From: an uncultured Verrucomicrobiota bacterium
GTDB lineage: Bacteria > Verrucomicrobiota > Verrucomicrobiia > Chthoniobacterales > JACTMZ01
Assembly: GCA_903953565.1 (NCBI GenBank)
Contig: CAJBKE010000070.1
Coordinates: 1 to 37,649, forward strand
Reading direction: 5' to 3'
DNA: 37,649 bases
Made by a program: the position numbers and the translations under genes. The notes beneath the pieces are model-generated. The model was not told the origin of the DNA. It saw only the letters and a program-made list of their open reading frames with translations, and made no database searches. Positions 1 through 7,954 of the stretch are shown here, one piece after another (position 1 is the first letter of the stretch; the number at the start of each line of letters is the position of its first letter).

Positions 1-247
1 CATTCCCTCCCGTTGAAAATGACCAAGCACTAAAACCAGCGCCCGCGGAAGAACCATTCGTCCAACCGGGTTCACCCGCGCCGCCGTAGTTGGCGGCGCT
101 GTCCGCGGCGAAGGTAAATTGCCCCCTCGCGTCGCTAATTGGCCAAAACGACCAACAACCGACCAAAAATGCGCTGAGAGCTACGCGTTCTATCGCCAAG
201 CTAGGAAAAAGCGAACGGCGCCCGCCAGAGGGAAAAAGTGTATTCAT
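1..247 (-). CDS. N-terminal part of an exported protein (runs off the left edge)
   Basis: Reading the minus strand from an ATG at 247 gives 82 codons without a stop to the window edge. A basic start (about residues 9-22) is followed by a hydrophobic stretch (about 24-38), as in a signal peptide. The mature start reads FTFAADSAANYGG, then GWTNGSSAGAGFSAWSF. Gly/Asn/Ser/Trp-rich starts of this kind are typical of exported autotransporter-like or PEP-CTERM proteins in Verrucomicrobiota; that comparison is from memory and is inference. No strong ribosome binding site precedes the ATG. The C-terminus, which would decide between an autotransporter and a PEP-CTERM protein, lies outside the window. 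Confidence 0.55.
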   Translation of the reverse strand, partial: MNTLFPSGGRRSLFPSLAIERVALSAFLVGCWSFWPISDARGQFTFAADSAANYGGAGEPGWTNGSSAGAGFSAWSFSTGGN

Positions 248-350
248 GGGGAGTAAGTAGTTACCAACAGGGGTTGCGTAGTCGGTATGGGCCTCGCCGC
301 CTTGGCGGAAAAACCCCTATCGACACAATTATCTTTTTAGCGCTGTGTGA

Positions 351-614
351 CGACCTCGCCACAAACCGCACGGTCAACCGTTAACCTCGCTATCAACCTC
401 GGCCGCGCTTTCCGTGTCCTTTGTCGGCGACATTCCCGATGTCTCGAGCTTCGACGTGAAAATCGAAGCAGCGCAGGCCAAAGACACCCTCTTCAAAATG
501 CGCGCCCTCTTCGTCTTCTTCCCCATCGTCGTGGCCACCGGCATACTCCTGCTCGTCCGCTTCTACCCGCTCAACGAACAACGCCGCCACGAGATCCGCC
601 ACGGCAACCACTGA
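351..614 (+). pseudogene. remnant of an MFS sugar transporter (C-terminal tail)
   Basis: This frame opens just after a stop at 348-350 and ends at TGA 612-614. From the GTG at 414 it encodes about 66 residues: a soluble stretch, KMRALFVFF, one hydrophobic helix, then FYPLNEQRRHEIR. A final helix followed by F/LYPL and a short basic tail is the usual C-terminus of GPH/melibiose-type MFS symporters. The other helices (about eleven) are absent, and the sequence upstream belongs to an oppositely oriented gene. I read it as the surviving tail of a deleted transporter. A short functional membrane peptide is possible but less likely. Confidence 0.5.
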
Positions 615-693
615 CGGAGGCAGACCCGCAGTTGTCACTATTTTGTCATGACCAAGCAAAGCCCATAAAGTCGAGGGCGTGCAATTCGGTCAC

Positions 694-1350
694 TCAGCCC
701 GAACGATCTCCTCGGCTTTTCTCGTCGGGATCTTCCGCACCCTTAACGTGGGGTGTTGATGGCACCTCCCTTTGCGCTCCGCCGGGTTTTTCCATCGGCA
801 AATTCCGATGGGCGGCTGACTCTCCACAAGACCGCGGAGCATCCTCTCCCTGCTCATTCAAGTCGCTCGTTAGCTCCGAGAGGTAAACGGCATCCGAGGG
901 GGTGTGGCCGGCGAACATCACCGTCATGAGTGCGGGGAAGTAGCGGTCGGCCATTTCGAGCGCCATTCCGATGAGAGCCATGATCGTCTCGTTGCTGAGA
1001 GAGGCTGAACCGATGACGTGGCCAACGCGATAACGGAGCCTTCCATTGTCCATATCCAGATCGAAATGGCCGATGATGAGGCGATAGTTGGCACGCGCCA
1101 CTACCTCGGCGACTAGCGGACGCATCTCCTCATGAGCCGCCGCGACTGGAATCTCCAAAGTGACCTGCAAAACCTGATCATTCGGCGTCACTTGCAGACC
1201 AAGCTCGTAGAGAGCGGCTGCACCATTGACCGAGACAGCAACAAGCTTCACCTCGATGTTTGAGCGGTGGGTAATCTGGTTGTCGCGGCAGTAGTCCAAC
1301 AAGACTTCAAACGGCGGACGATGGTTAGCGGCAATTGTATGATCCTTCAT
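694..1350 (-). CDS. YbjN domain-containing protein
   Basis: A soluble 218-residue protein. Residues 1-150 match the YbjN pattern: an N-terminal helix, a beta-rich middle (VNGAAALYELGLQV, VLQVTLEIPV), the segment PLVAEVVARANYRLIIGHFDLD, and a long C-terminal helix ending in EMADRYFPALMTVMFAG. YbjN proteins resemble type III secretion chaperones in fold and are linked to stress and motility regulation, but their biochemistry is unsettled. The last 65 residues are polar, proline-rich and probably disordered. The gene stands alone, divergent from the MauE/DoxX gene across about 200 bases. The ATG at 1350 begins the conserved region. Confidence 0.75.
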   Translation of the reverse strand: MKDHTIAANHRPPFEVLLDYCRDNQITHRSNIEVKLVAVSVNGAAALYELGLQVTPNDQVLQVTLEIPVAAAHEEMRPLVAEVVARANYRLIIGHFDLDMDNGRLRYRVGHVIGSASLSNETIMALIGMALEMADRYFPALMTVMFAGHTPSDAVYLSELTSDLNEQGEDAPRSCGESAAHRNLPMEKPGGAQREVPSTPHVKGAEDPDEKSRGDRSG

Positions 1351-1548
1351 TCTACTTATTGGATCCGTGTCAACTTGCAGGAATCCGCAAGGTCGATTAC
1401 GAAAACCTCATGCCTCTTCCGCGAACAAGACCGGTTCATGAAGGATCTCAAGCGCAGGCTCGACGCCAAGCGGGGGCTCCAAGCCCAGGTCTCCGCCCAC
1501 TTGAATCCGGCCAACCTCCCTCAACCAAGACCTGTCAGTGACCGCACC

Positions 1549-1989
1549 ATGAACCGGATCGCCATCATCGTCATCCGGACTTTTCTCGGGTTGCTTTTTC
1601 TCGCTGCCGGCATCCCCAAAGTCGGCGCGCCCCTGCAGACGCTCGCCGCTGTCTATTCCTATCAGATCGTCCTGCCAGATTGGCTGGCGACTGCCATTGC
1701 GTATGGGCTGCCTTGGGTGGAAATCGGACTGGGCCTCGCGCTCATCGCCGGTTTGGTCATGCCTCTCACCCTCGCCGCCACGGCGATCGTGCTGTTGTTT
1801 TTCACCGCTCTCACCTCGCAGGCCTGGTGGCGCGGCCTGGAAATCGACTGCGGATGCCTTGATTTCTCCGCTTTGCACCCCGCACTCGCCGCTCTTGGCA
1901 CGCCGGGCGGAGCGACACTGCGCAACATCGTATTGCTTGCTCTGGCCGGACTGCTCGCTTTTTTGCTCCGCAGGATGCGCCGCGATTAA
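1549..1989 (+). CDS. MauE/DoxX-family redox-associated membrane protein
   Basis: 146 residues with four hydrophobic segments (about 5-25, 45-65, 70-90 and 120-140). RTFLGLLFLAAGIPKV at the N-terminus is the DoxX/MauE signature. A CGC motif follows the third helix, within IDCGCLDFSA; MauE relatives carry a Cys-x-Cys there and are thought to handle electrons or disulfides at the membrane. An earlier in-frame ATG at 1438 would add 37 polar residues; I prefer 1549 because the family starts close to its first helix. No methylamine genes are nearby, so the partner is unknown. Its stop codon overlaps that of the convergent fmt gene. Confidence 0.75.
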   Translation: MNRIAIIVIRTFLGLLFLAAGIPKVGAPLQTLAAVYSYQIVLPDWLATAIAYGLPWVEIGLGLALIAGLVMPLTLAATAIVLLFFTALTSQAWWRGLEIDCGCLDFSALHPALAALGTPGGATLRNIVLLALAGLLAFLLRRMRRD

Positions 1990-2906
1990 ATGTCCGAGCC
2001 ACCACGGACCACCTTATTCCCGCGGGCGAAATCCCCGGCACTCATGCGGCGGCCACCGGGGGCCTGCACCTCGAGCAGACTGACCACCCCACCGCCCGCG
2101 CACGAAAAGCGCAGCTCTGCTGGATTGGTCGGCTGATGGGAAATCTCCGCACGATGGATTTTCAAATCAAGGCGTCGTCCGTCCTCGAGTTCGACCGTCG
2201 TGGTGCAGCCGGGCCATGGATAAAGCCCGCGAATCACCCGGTCCACCTCGTCGGCACAGCGTGTCCAATCAAGTCGCCCCAGACTCCGATCAAGCTTGGG
2301 AGCATAGGTGGCCTGCGATTCCTCCTGTTTGACACGCGGACCGTGTCCTTCGCCGATCAATGACATGGCTTCGGCCAAAGCAGCGGGCGCCAATGCCGCG
2401 ATCTTGTCGTGCAATGTCCCTGCCGTTTCCACCGAGTCGATGGCGCACTCCTTGCTCAGAAGCATGTCCCCCGTATCGAGTCCGGCGTCCATCCACATGA
2501 CCGTGACACCGCTCGTGCTATCACCGGCAAGGATCGCCGCGTGCACGGGTGCAGCACCGCGGTGCCTCGGGAGCAAGGAGGCGTGGAGGTTGAGCGCGCC
2601 GAGACGCGGGACGTCGAGAAGTTGCTGCGGGAGGATTTGCCCGTAGGCCATGGCCACAAGGACATCCGGTTGCAGCGCCGCGATTTGCTCCACAGCTTCC
2701 GGTGTGCGGACTCGCGCGGGCTGCATGATCAGAATCCCGCGGCTGACTGCCAGCTGTTTGACGGCGGAGGGCACGACCTGCAATCCGCGGCCGGCTGGCC
2801 GGTCAGGCTGCGTCACCACGCCGACCAATTCGATTCCGGGAGCCGAGGTCAACCACTGCAACGTGGGGACACTGATGTCCCCGCTGCCCATGAAGACGAC
2901 TTTCAT
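1986..2906 (-). CDS. fmt: methionyl-tRNA formyltransferase
   Basis: 306 residues, normal for Fmt, which formylates initiator Met-tRNA with 10-formyltetrahydrofolate. The N-terminal formyltransferase fold starts MKVVFMGSGDISVPTL, followed by VVTQPDRPAGRG. The folate and catalytic segment reads LNLHASLLPRHRGAAPVHAA (Asn, His), and the catalytic Asp lies in DAGLDTGDML. The C-terminal domain (about 205-300) includes the usual IRGLYPWPGC. It is the last gene of an adk, small cysteine protein, fmt operon; its ATG overlaps the previous stop by ATGA at 2903-2906. No def gene for peptide deformylase is in this window. Confidence 0.96.
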   Translation of the reverse strand: MKVVFMGSGDISVPTLQWLTSAPGIELVGVVTQPDRPAGRGLQVVPSAVKQLAVSRGILIMQPARVRTPEAVEQIAALQPDVLVAMAYGQILPQQLLDVPRLGALNLHASLLPRHRGAAPVHAAILAGDSTSGVTVMWMDAGLDTGDMLLSKECAIDSVETAGTLHDKIAALAPAALAEAMSLIGEGHGPRVKQEESQATYAPKLDRSLGRLDWTRCADEVDRVIRGLYPWPGCTTTVELEDGRRLDLKIHRAEISHQPTNPAELRFSCAGGGVVSLLEVQAPGGRRMSAGDFARGNKVVRGGSDI

Positions 2907-3133
2907 CGCAGGTGCGGCGAAGGATTCCGCGGGCCTGGCGCCACGCGCCTATGAAGCAACTCGCCAGCCGTCACCTCGCGCTGGCCAACAGAATCGGCGC
3001 AACCGGTGCAAAGATAGTCGTAGATTTCTTTGTCCGGCAAAACGAGCAACAGACGCTCTCGCACCGGCATGGCCTGTCCGCAGCGCCGACAGTAAAGACT
3101 GCTCGCACGCAGACTCTCGAACTGACCGCTCAT
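2903..3133 (-). CDS. small four-cysteine, putative zinc-binding protein
   Basis: 76 residues with two cysteine pairs, C15-x2-C18 (YCRRCG) and C42-x2-C45 (LCTGC), separated by a predicted strand. This is a plausible zinc ribbon or knuckle. It joins both neighbours by 4-base ATGA overlaps (adk at 3130-3133, fmt at 2903-2906), so it is very probably translated and coupled to them. The C-terminal 25 residues are basic and probably flexible. I do not recognise a named family. A nucleic-acid or ribosome-related role would fit a neighbour of fmt, but that is a guess. Confidence 0.7.
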   Translation of the reverse strand: MSGQFESLRASSLYCRRCGQAMPVRERLLLVLPDKEIYDYLCTGCADSVGQREVTAGELLHRRVAPGPRNPSPHLR

Positions 3134-3756
3134 GTCACCGCGCTGAACCCCTCCTCGCCGAAGTGGTTGCGACGGTCGGCGGTGAGAACGTCGACGATCC
3201 GGCCGAGAACATCGACCGGCGATTGTGTCGCGTCGATGTGCTCGATCATGTTCTCGCCGTAGTATTCGAGCAGCGGTCGCGACTCCTGCTCGTAGGTGTC
3301 GAGGCGGTGCTTGATCACTTCCTCGTTGGCATCGTCGAAACGGTTGTCGCGCAGCGCGCGGCGTTTGAGGCGTTCGACCAGCTTGGAGCGGTCGGGGCAG
3401 GAAAGATGGAAAATTTTCCGCACGCGAACCGTGTCCTCGAGCATCTGGGCCTGGTGGACATTGCGGGGAATCCCGTCGAGCACGAGGAAATCGTGATCGG
3501 GATGGAAGGCGTGGGATTCGACGCTCTGGTCGATGCGGATTTTCCAGAGCTTGACCGTGATTTCATCGGGGACGAGTTCTCCCCGGCTCGAATACTCGAG
3601 GAACTGCTGGCCGAGCGGGGTCCGCAAGTCGAGCGCGCGGAAAACATCGCCGCAGGCGCAATGGTAATAACCGGGAACTTTGCCCAGCACGCGGCCTTGC
3701 GTTCCTTTGCCGCTGCCGGGTGCGCCGAAGATGAGATAGGTTTGGTATTTGCTCAT
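3130..3756 (-). CDS. adk: adenylate kinase family nucleoside monophosphate kinase (short LID)
   Basis: 208 residues. The P-loop is FGAPGSGKGTQ near residue 10; the NMP-binding region includes GDVFRAL and LVPDEITVKLW, and LDGIPRNVHQAQMLE is the adenylate kinase family signature. The enzyme should interconvert ATP, AMP and ADP. After the Walker B-like strand it goes from RRALRDNRFDD directly to EEVIKHRL, so it has the short LID of eukaryotic AK1-type enzymes and not the long, often zinc-binding LID of most bacterial Adk. It may be a second copy or have shifted specificity. The ATG at 3756 lies just before the P-loop strand; a start at 3825 would add 23 unconserved residues. Confidence 0.9.
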   Translation of the reverse strand: MSKYQTYLIFGAPGSGKGTQGRVLGKVPGYYHCACGDVFRALDLRTPLGQQFLEYSSRGELVPDEITVKLWKIRIDQSVESHAFHPDHDFLVLDGIPRNVHQAQMLEDTVRVRKIFHLSCPDRSKLVERLKRRALRDNRFDDANEEVIKHRLDTYEQESRPLLEYYGENMIEHIDATQSPVDVLGRIVDVLTADRRNHFGEEGFSAVT

Positions 3757-3835
3757 GGATTGCGGGAATTCCGAAAAATGGGATTCTATGCGTCGCAGGC
3801 CAATTGACAACGCGGCACTGCGCATCCGCTGCTCC

Positions 3836-3864
3836 TTGACACAGCGTCCTCACAGAAGTAACCA
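3836..3864 (+). promoter_or_regulatory. candidate sigma-70 promoter for the PilB/GspE genes
   Basis: A perfect TTGACA at 3836-3841 is followed 17 bases later by a poor TAACCA (3859-3864), 18 bases before the GTG start. A second TTGACA at 3804 has no matching -10 box. The weak -10 keeps confidence low. Confidence 0.25.
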
Positions 3865-3882
3865 GTCCTGCCGCCCAATTTT

Positions 3883-5571
3883 GTGTCCGAAGACGACGAA
3901 ATCCTCCAAATTCTCCTCGACCAGTATCTTGTCACGCAAGAACAGGTCGATCAGGCTGCGGAGAACCATTCTGGGCATTCGAAGCTGGAGGCCCTGCTGC
4001 TCGATGGCGTCATCGAGCCACGCGACAAGCACAAGGCGAAGGCGGCCAAGGAGGGCTTAAGTTTCGCCGACCTCACCGATGCGGCAACCGTTGAAAAACT
4101 CCGCTCACTGCACACTGAAGTTCCGGGCGAAATAGCGCGGCGGCACCGGATTTTACCGCTTCAGCAGACCGACCACGGACTGCAGGTCGCCATCGGCGAC
4201 GCCTTGAACTTCGATGCCTTCGACAGCGTCCCGTTCTTGCTCAAGAAAGAGGTCGAATTCCTCTACGCCGATCCGGAGCTCGTGGAGACCCTTCTGGCCG
4301 AGATTTTCCCGCTTCAGGACTCGCTTCTTGCCGCGGGCACAGAGGAGGAAAAGGAATCGGGCACGTCCGACGATGACGCTTCCGTCATCAAACTCGTCCA
4401 GGAGTTCCTCGAGAAAGCGCAGGAAATGCGGGCCAGCGACATCCACCTCGAGCCGGTCGAGGAAGGCTTCCGCGTCCGCTTCCGCATCGACGGCGAACTG
4501 GAACTCTTCCGCCTGCTGCCCAAGATGCTGCAAAGCGCCGTCATCAGCCGCCTGAAGATCATGACGGAGACCATGAGCATCGACGAGAAGCGCGTCCCGC
4601 AGGACGGCCGCATCCAGTGCAAGGTGCGCGGCAAGGATCTCGACTTGCGTGTTTCGACCGTCCCCACCTCCCAGGGCGAGTCGATTGTCATGCGTCTGCT
4701 CGACCAGTCGACGCTCTCGATCACCCTCCCCGATCTCGGCTTCATGAGCGACGATCAGGAATATTTCCGCGGCCTGATCAAAATGGCCGACGGCATCATT
4801 CTCGTCACCGGCCCCACCGGATCCGGCAAAACAACCACGCTCTACGCCTGCCTCTCCGAAATCAACAACGAGAGCCGGAAAATCATCACCGTTGAGGACC
4901 CGATCGAATACGTCATGCCCGGCGTCAACCAGGTCCACGTCAAAGCGGACATCGGCATGACCTTCGCCCGCGCGCTGCGGTCCATTCTCCGTCAGGCGCC
5001 CAACGTCATCATGATCGGGGAAATTCGCGACCTCGAAACGGCCGGCATTGCCATCAATGCATCCCTCACCGGCCACCTCGTGCTCTCCACCCTGCACACC
5101 AACGACGCGCCGAGCGCCATCGCGCGCCTGATCGACATCGGGGTGAAGCCGTTTCTCGTCTCCAGCGCCGTCCGCGCTGTCATGGCCCAGCGCCTCTGCC
5201 GCAAGCTCTGCGCCTGCAAGGAGCCCGCCACCCTGACCGAAGCCGAAATCGCCACCCTGCGCCTCGACCCCGAGCAACTCGGGTCCGCCACCTTCTACAA
5301 ACCAAAGGGCTGCGAACGCTGCCGCTTCACCGGATACCGCGGACGTCTCGGTATTTTCGAAATTTTCAAAGTCGACGACGAAATGCGCCAGATGATCAAT
5401 CGCATGGGCGATGGCGGCGACCGTTCGGAGCAGGTCAGCACCGTGCAGTTGCGCAAGCGTGCCCGCGAACAAGGCATGCGCACCCTGCGCGAAGACGGCT
5501 TCCAGAAGGTTTTTGCCGGACTCACCACATTCGACGAGGTGCTTGCGGTCACGATGGGAGACTCCGAGTAA
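3883..5571 (+). CDS. PilB/GspE-family secretion ATPase, first of a tandem pair
   Basis: 562 residues. An MshEN-type N-terminal region (about 1-150) precedes a GspE/PilB ATPase core. Walker A is GPTGSGKTTTL at about 310, the Asp/Glu boxes include VEDPIEYVMPG, Walker B is MIGEIRDLETA at about 377, and the His box is TLHTNDAP. Paired cysteines CRKLCAC (about 440) and GCERC (about 476) form the C-terminal zinc site of GspE/PilB enzymes. It should be a cytoplasmic hexameric motor for a type IV pilus or type II secretion system. It starts at GTG 3883, where the conserved N-terminus begins. The next ATPase gene starts one base after its stop. Confidence 0.93.
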   Translation: MSEDDEILQILLDQYLVTQEQVDQAAENHSGHSKLEALLLDGVIEPRDKHKAKAAKEGLSFADLTDAATVEKLRSLHTEVPGEIARRHRILPLQQTDHGLQVAIGDALNFDAFDSVPFLLKKEVEFLYADPELVETLLAEIFPLQDSLLAAGTEEEKESGTSDDDASVIKLVQEFLEKAQEMRASDIHLEPVEEGFRVRFRIDGELELFRLLPKMLQSAVISRLKIMTETMSIDEKRVPQDGRIQCKVRGKDLDLRVSTVPTSQGESIVMRLLDQSTLSITLPDLGFMSDDQEYFRGLIKMADGIILVTGPTGSGKTTTLYACLSEINNESRKIITVEDPIEYVMPGVNQVHVKADIGMTFARALRSILRQAPNVIMIGEIRDLETAGIAINASLTGHLVLSTLHTNDAPSAIARLIDIGVKPFLVSSAVRAVMAQRLCRKLCACKEPATLTEAEIATLRLDPEQLGSATFYKPKGCERCRFTGYRGRLGIFEIFKVDDEMRQMINRMGDGGDRSEQVSTVQLRKRAREQGMRTLREDGFQKVFAGLTTFDEVLAVTMGDSE

Positions 5572-5572
5572 T

Positions 5573-7276
5573 ATGGATCCGCATCTTGTCATCACCACAT
5601 TGGCTGATCAGGGCGTCATTGCCGCCGACCAAGCCGATACGCTCATTCAAGCTATCGTCGAAAGCGGACGGGCACCGGAAGACTTCCTCCTCGAGGAAGG
5701 CCACGTCGACGAGCACACATTCTACCAAACCATCGCCGACTCGATCGGGGCCAACTACATAGATCTGACCGACTTTGTCCTGGAAGACAGCTTGCGCGAC
5801 CGCATGCCCGTCAGTCGCGCACTGCTGCACCGCGCCCTGCCTGTGGCCGATCACGAGGGTATGCTTTTTGTCGCGCTGAGCGACCCGCTCAATGCGGAAA
5901 ATGTTTCCGAGCTTCGTTTTGCCCTGCCCCAGAACTTCCAAGTCAGCGTGGCACCCGTCCGCCGCATCGAGGAGCTGATCGAGAAATATTACGACGCCGC
6001 CATGTTGGCCGCGGGTGCCAGCACCAAGGAACTCGAAGAACAGTTGCGGGAACTTTCGGGACGGGTGTCGGGTGATCTTTCCGAACAGGAGCGGTCGCTA
6101 TACGTGACCCAGATCATCGACAGCCTTATCGACAAGGGCATTCAGGCGAAGGCGAGCGATATCCATTTCGAACCTTTCGAGGAATTCATGGATGTCCGCA
6201 TGCGCGTCGACGGCACACTGCGGTCTCTCCTCACCAAAACAGACCAGAAGGCCTACCACTCGATCGCCCGCGAGCTCATTTCGCGCATCAAGGTCATTGC
6301 CAATCTCAACATCGCCGAGAGCCGCCTGCCCCAAGACGGCCGCATCCAACGCAGCGTGATGCGGGACGGTCGCCCCTTCGGGATCGACTTGCGTGTGTCC
6401 ACCCTGCCGACCCAATTCGGCGAGAGCGTGGTGCTGCGTATCCTTGACCGGTCGGCCGTCCAACTCGACCTCGACAAACTCGGCGTGCCGGAGAGCGTCA
6501 AAAAAACACTGCGGGAAATGATCCAGTTGCCCAACGGCATCATCATCGTCACCGGTCCGACCGGCTCGGGCAAAACCACCACGCTCTACGCGTGCCTGCG
6601 CGAAATCAACGAGCCGAATGCCAAACTCCTCACCGCCGAGGATCCGGTGGAATACGACATCGACGGAATCATGCAGGTTCCGGTCAACGAAGGCATCGGT
6701 CTCGATTTCTCGCGCTGCCTGCGCGCCTTCTTGCGGCAGGACCCCGACCGCATCCTCGTTGGCGAAACGCGCGACTTGGAAACCGCGCAGATCGCCATCC
6801 AAGCCTCCCTCACCGGCCACTTGGTCTTCACCTCGCTCCACACCAACGACTCGACCGGCGCAATCACCCGGCTTGTCGATATGGGCGTGGAACCATTCCT
6901 CATTTCCGCCTCGCTCGAACTAGTCGTGGCGCAGCGTCTTGTCCGCCGCATCTGCACGAGCTGCATCGAGCCCTACGAGCCCTCCGAGGACGAGTTGACG
7001 CTCCTCGGTCTTTCCGCCCACGAAATTGGCGACAAGAAGTTCTACAAAGGCCACGGCTGTGCCGAATGCAATAACACGGGCTACCGGGGCCGGCGCGCGA
7101 TCTACGAGACCCTGCGGCTCAATGACACGCTGCGCGAGATGATCAACCAGCGCGCCCCCGGGGTCGTTCTCCGCCAGAAGGCGATCGAACTCGGTATGCG
7201 CACCCTGCGGGAGGAAGGTCTGCAGGCGATTTTCGACGGCGAGACCAGCGTCGAGGAAATCCTCAAATACACCTAA
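5573..7276 (+). CDS. PilB/GspE-family secretion ATPase, second of a tandem pair
   Basis: 567 residues, homologous along its length to the preceding gene product but well diverged. An MshEN-type N-terminal domain (about 1-150) includes FLLEEGHVDEHTFYQ. Walker A is GPTGSGKTTTL at about 328, Walker B is ILVGETRDLETA at about 393, the His box is SLHTNDST, and the zinc cysteines are CTSC (about 461) and GCAEC (about 496). ATG 5573 is one base after the previous stop, so the two are surely co-transcribed. They could form a mixed motor or serve separate machines. No PilT, PilC or pilin gene is in the window. The stop overlaps that of the convergent PAP2 gene (CTAA, 7273-7276). Confidence 0.93.
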   Translation: MDPHLVITTLADQGVIAADQADTLIQAIVESGRAPEDFLLEEGHVDEHTFYQTIADSIGANYIDLTDFVLEDSLRDRMPVSRALLHRALPVADHEGMLFVALSDPLNAENVSELRFALPQNFQVSVAPVRRIEELIEKYYDAAMLAAGASTKELEEQLRELSGRVSGDLSEQERSLYVTQIIDSLIDKGIQAKASDIHFEPFEEFMDVRMRVDGTLRSLLTKTDQKAYHSIARELISRIKVIANLNIAESRLPQDGRIQRSVMRDGRPFGIDLRVSTLPTQFGESVVLRILDRSAVQLDLDKLGVPESVKKTLREMIQLPNGIIIVTGPTGSGKTTTLYACLREINEPNAKLLTAEDPVEYDIDGIMQVPVNEGIGLDFSRCLRAFLRQDPDRILVGETRDLETAQIAIQASLTGHLVFTSLHTNDSTGAITRLVDMGVEPFLISASLELVVAQRLVRRICTSCIEPYEPSEDELTLLGLSAHEIGDKKFYKGHGCAECNNTGYRGRRAIYETLRLNDTLREMINQRAPGVVLRQKAIELGMRTLREEGLQAIFDGETSVEEILKYT

Positions 7277-7923
7277 ACGGGCCCGAGCCAGCGCCCGAGG
7301 CCTCCGCGGACGACAATCCAGCGCCAAACGAGCCATCCCGCCACCACGCCGAGCAAAGCCCCTGCGGCGATGTCGGAAATGTGATGCGCATTCAACTGCA
7401 CGCGTGACCAGGCGATCGCGGCAGCGGCGAGCAGACCGGCTGTTCCGACGACACGCCGCGAGAGAAAGAGCGGGAAGAAAAAACCAAACGCGCAGGCGGC
7501 ATGCGAAGACGGAAAGCTTTGGAAATCGTGGCGCACGGACACCCAGCGGTCCTCGTGCTTCGGCCCATACCATCCATGCTCGGTGTGCTCCACCCTCGGC
7601 CGCACGCGGCCCGTGGCCAGTTTCGTCGCGTTCGAGGCCAGCCCGGCCAGAATTCCGGCAAGGATCATCGCCGTGAAAATGCGCGACCAAGCTTTGGCGC
7701 GAAGACGAAGACTGATGCCCAGGGCGATGGCGCCCGCGGCGAGGAGAAACGGGAAATCACCATAACGCGAAAGGAAACGCGCCATTTCGACCCACGATTG
7801 GCACGCACCGGCCCGAATGGCCTCGAGCACCGGTTGATCCCACAGGGCAAAACCAAGTGCCGTAAGGAGGACGGCAACCACGGCAAGCCCCGCCGTCCAG
7901 AGAATCGCCGCGCGTTCGTTCAT
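7273..7923 (-). CDS. PAP2-family membrane phosphatase
   Basis: 216 residues with about five or six hydrophobic helices. All three PAP2 motifs are present: KLATGRVRP (K-x6-RP), SFPSSHAA (the PSGH motif with Ser for Gly) and SRVQLNAHHISD (SR-x5-H-x3-D). Family members remove phosphate from lipid phosphates such as phosphatidic acid or undecaprenyl diphosphate, with the active site facing the periplasm. The substrate cannot be read from the sequence. I chose ATG 7923 because GTGGAA lies about 10 bases upstream. It is the last gene of the dehydrogenase, EVE, amylase run and starts 31 bases after the amylase stop. Confidence 0.88.
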   Translation of the reverse strand: MNERAAILWTAGLAVVAVLLTALGFALWDQPVLEAIRAGACQSWVEMARFLSRYGDFPFLLAAGAIALGISLRLRAKAWSRIFTAMILAGILAGLASNATKLATGRVRPRVEHTEHGWYGPKHEDRWVSVRHDFQSFPSSHAACAFGFFFPLFLSRRVVGTAGLLAAAAIAWSRVQLNAHHISDIAAGALLGVVAGWLVWRWIVVRGGLGRWLGPV

Positions 7924-7954
7924 GGAAGACATCATTCCACAGCACAGCCCCAAC

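Noticed and set aside
347-886. 179-codon plus-strand frame near the left end
   Set aside because: Composition is Arg/Pro/Ser-rich without a domain, and it overlaps the transporter remnant and the YbjN-like gene.
1372-1377. TTGACA on the minus strand upstream of the YbjN-like gene
   Set aside because: At 17 bases spacing the -10 position falls on the start codon and reads ATGAAG, so it does not work as a promoter for this start.
4153-5598. 481-codon open frame on the minus strand inside the first PilB/GspE gene
   Set aside because: It is an antisense shadow of a strongly conserved ATPase; high GC content keeps opposite frames open.
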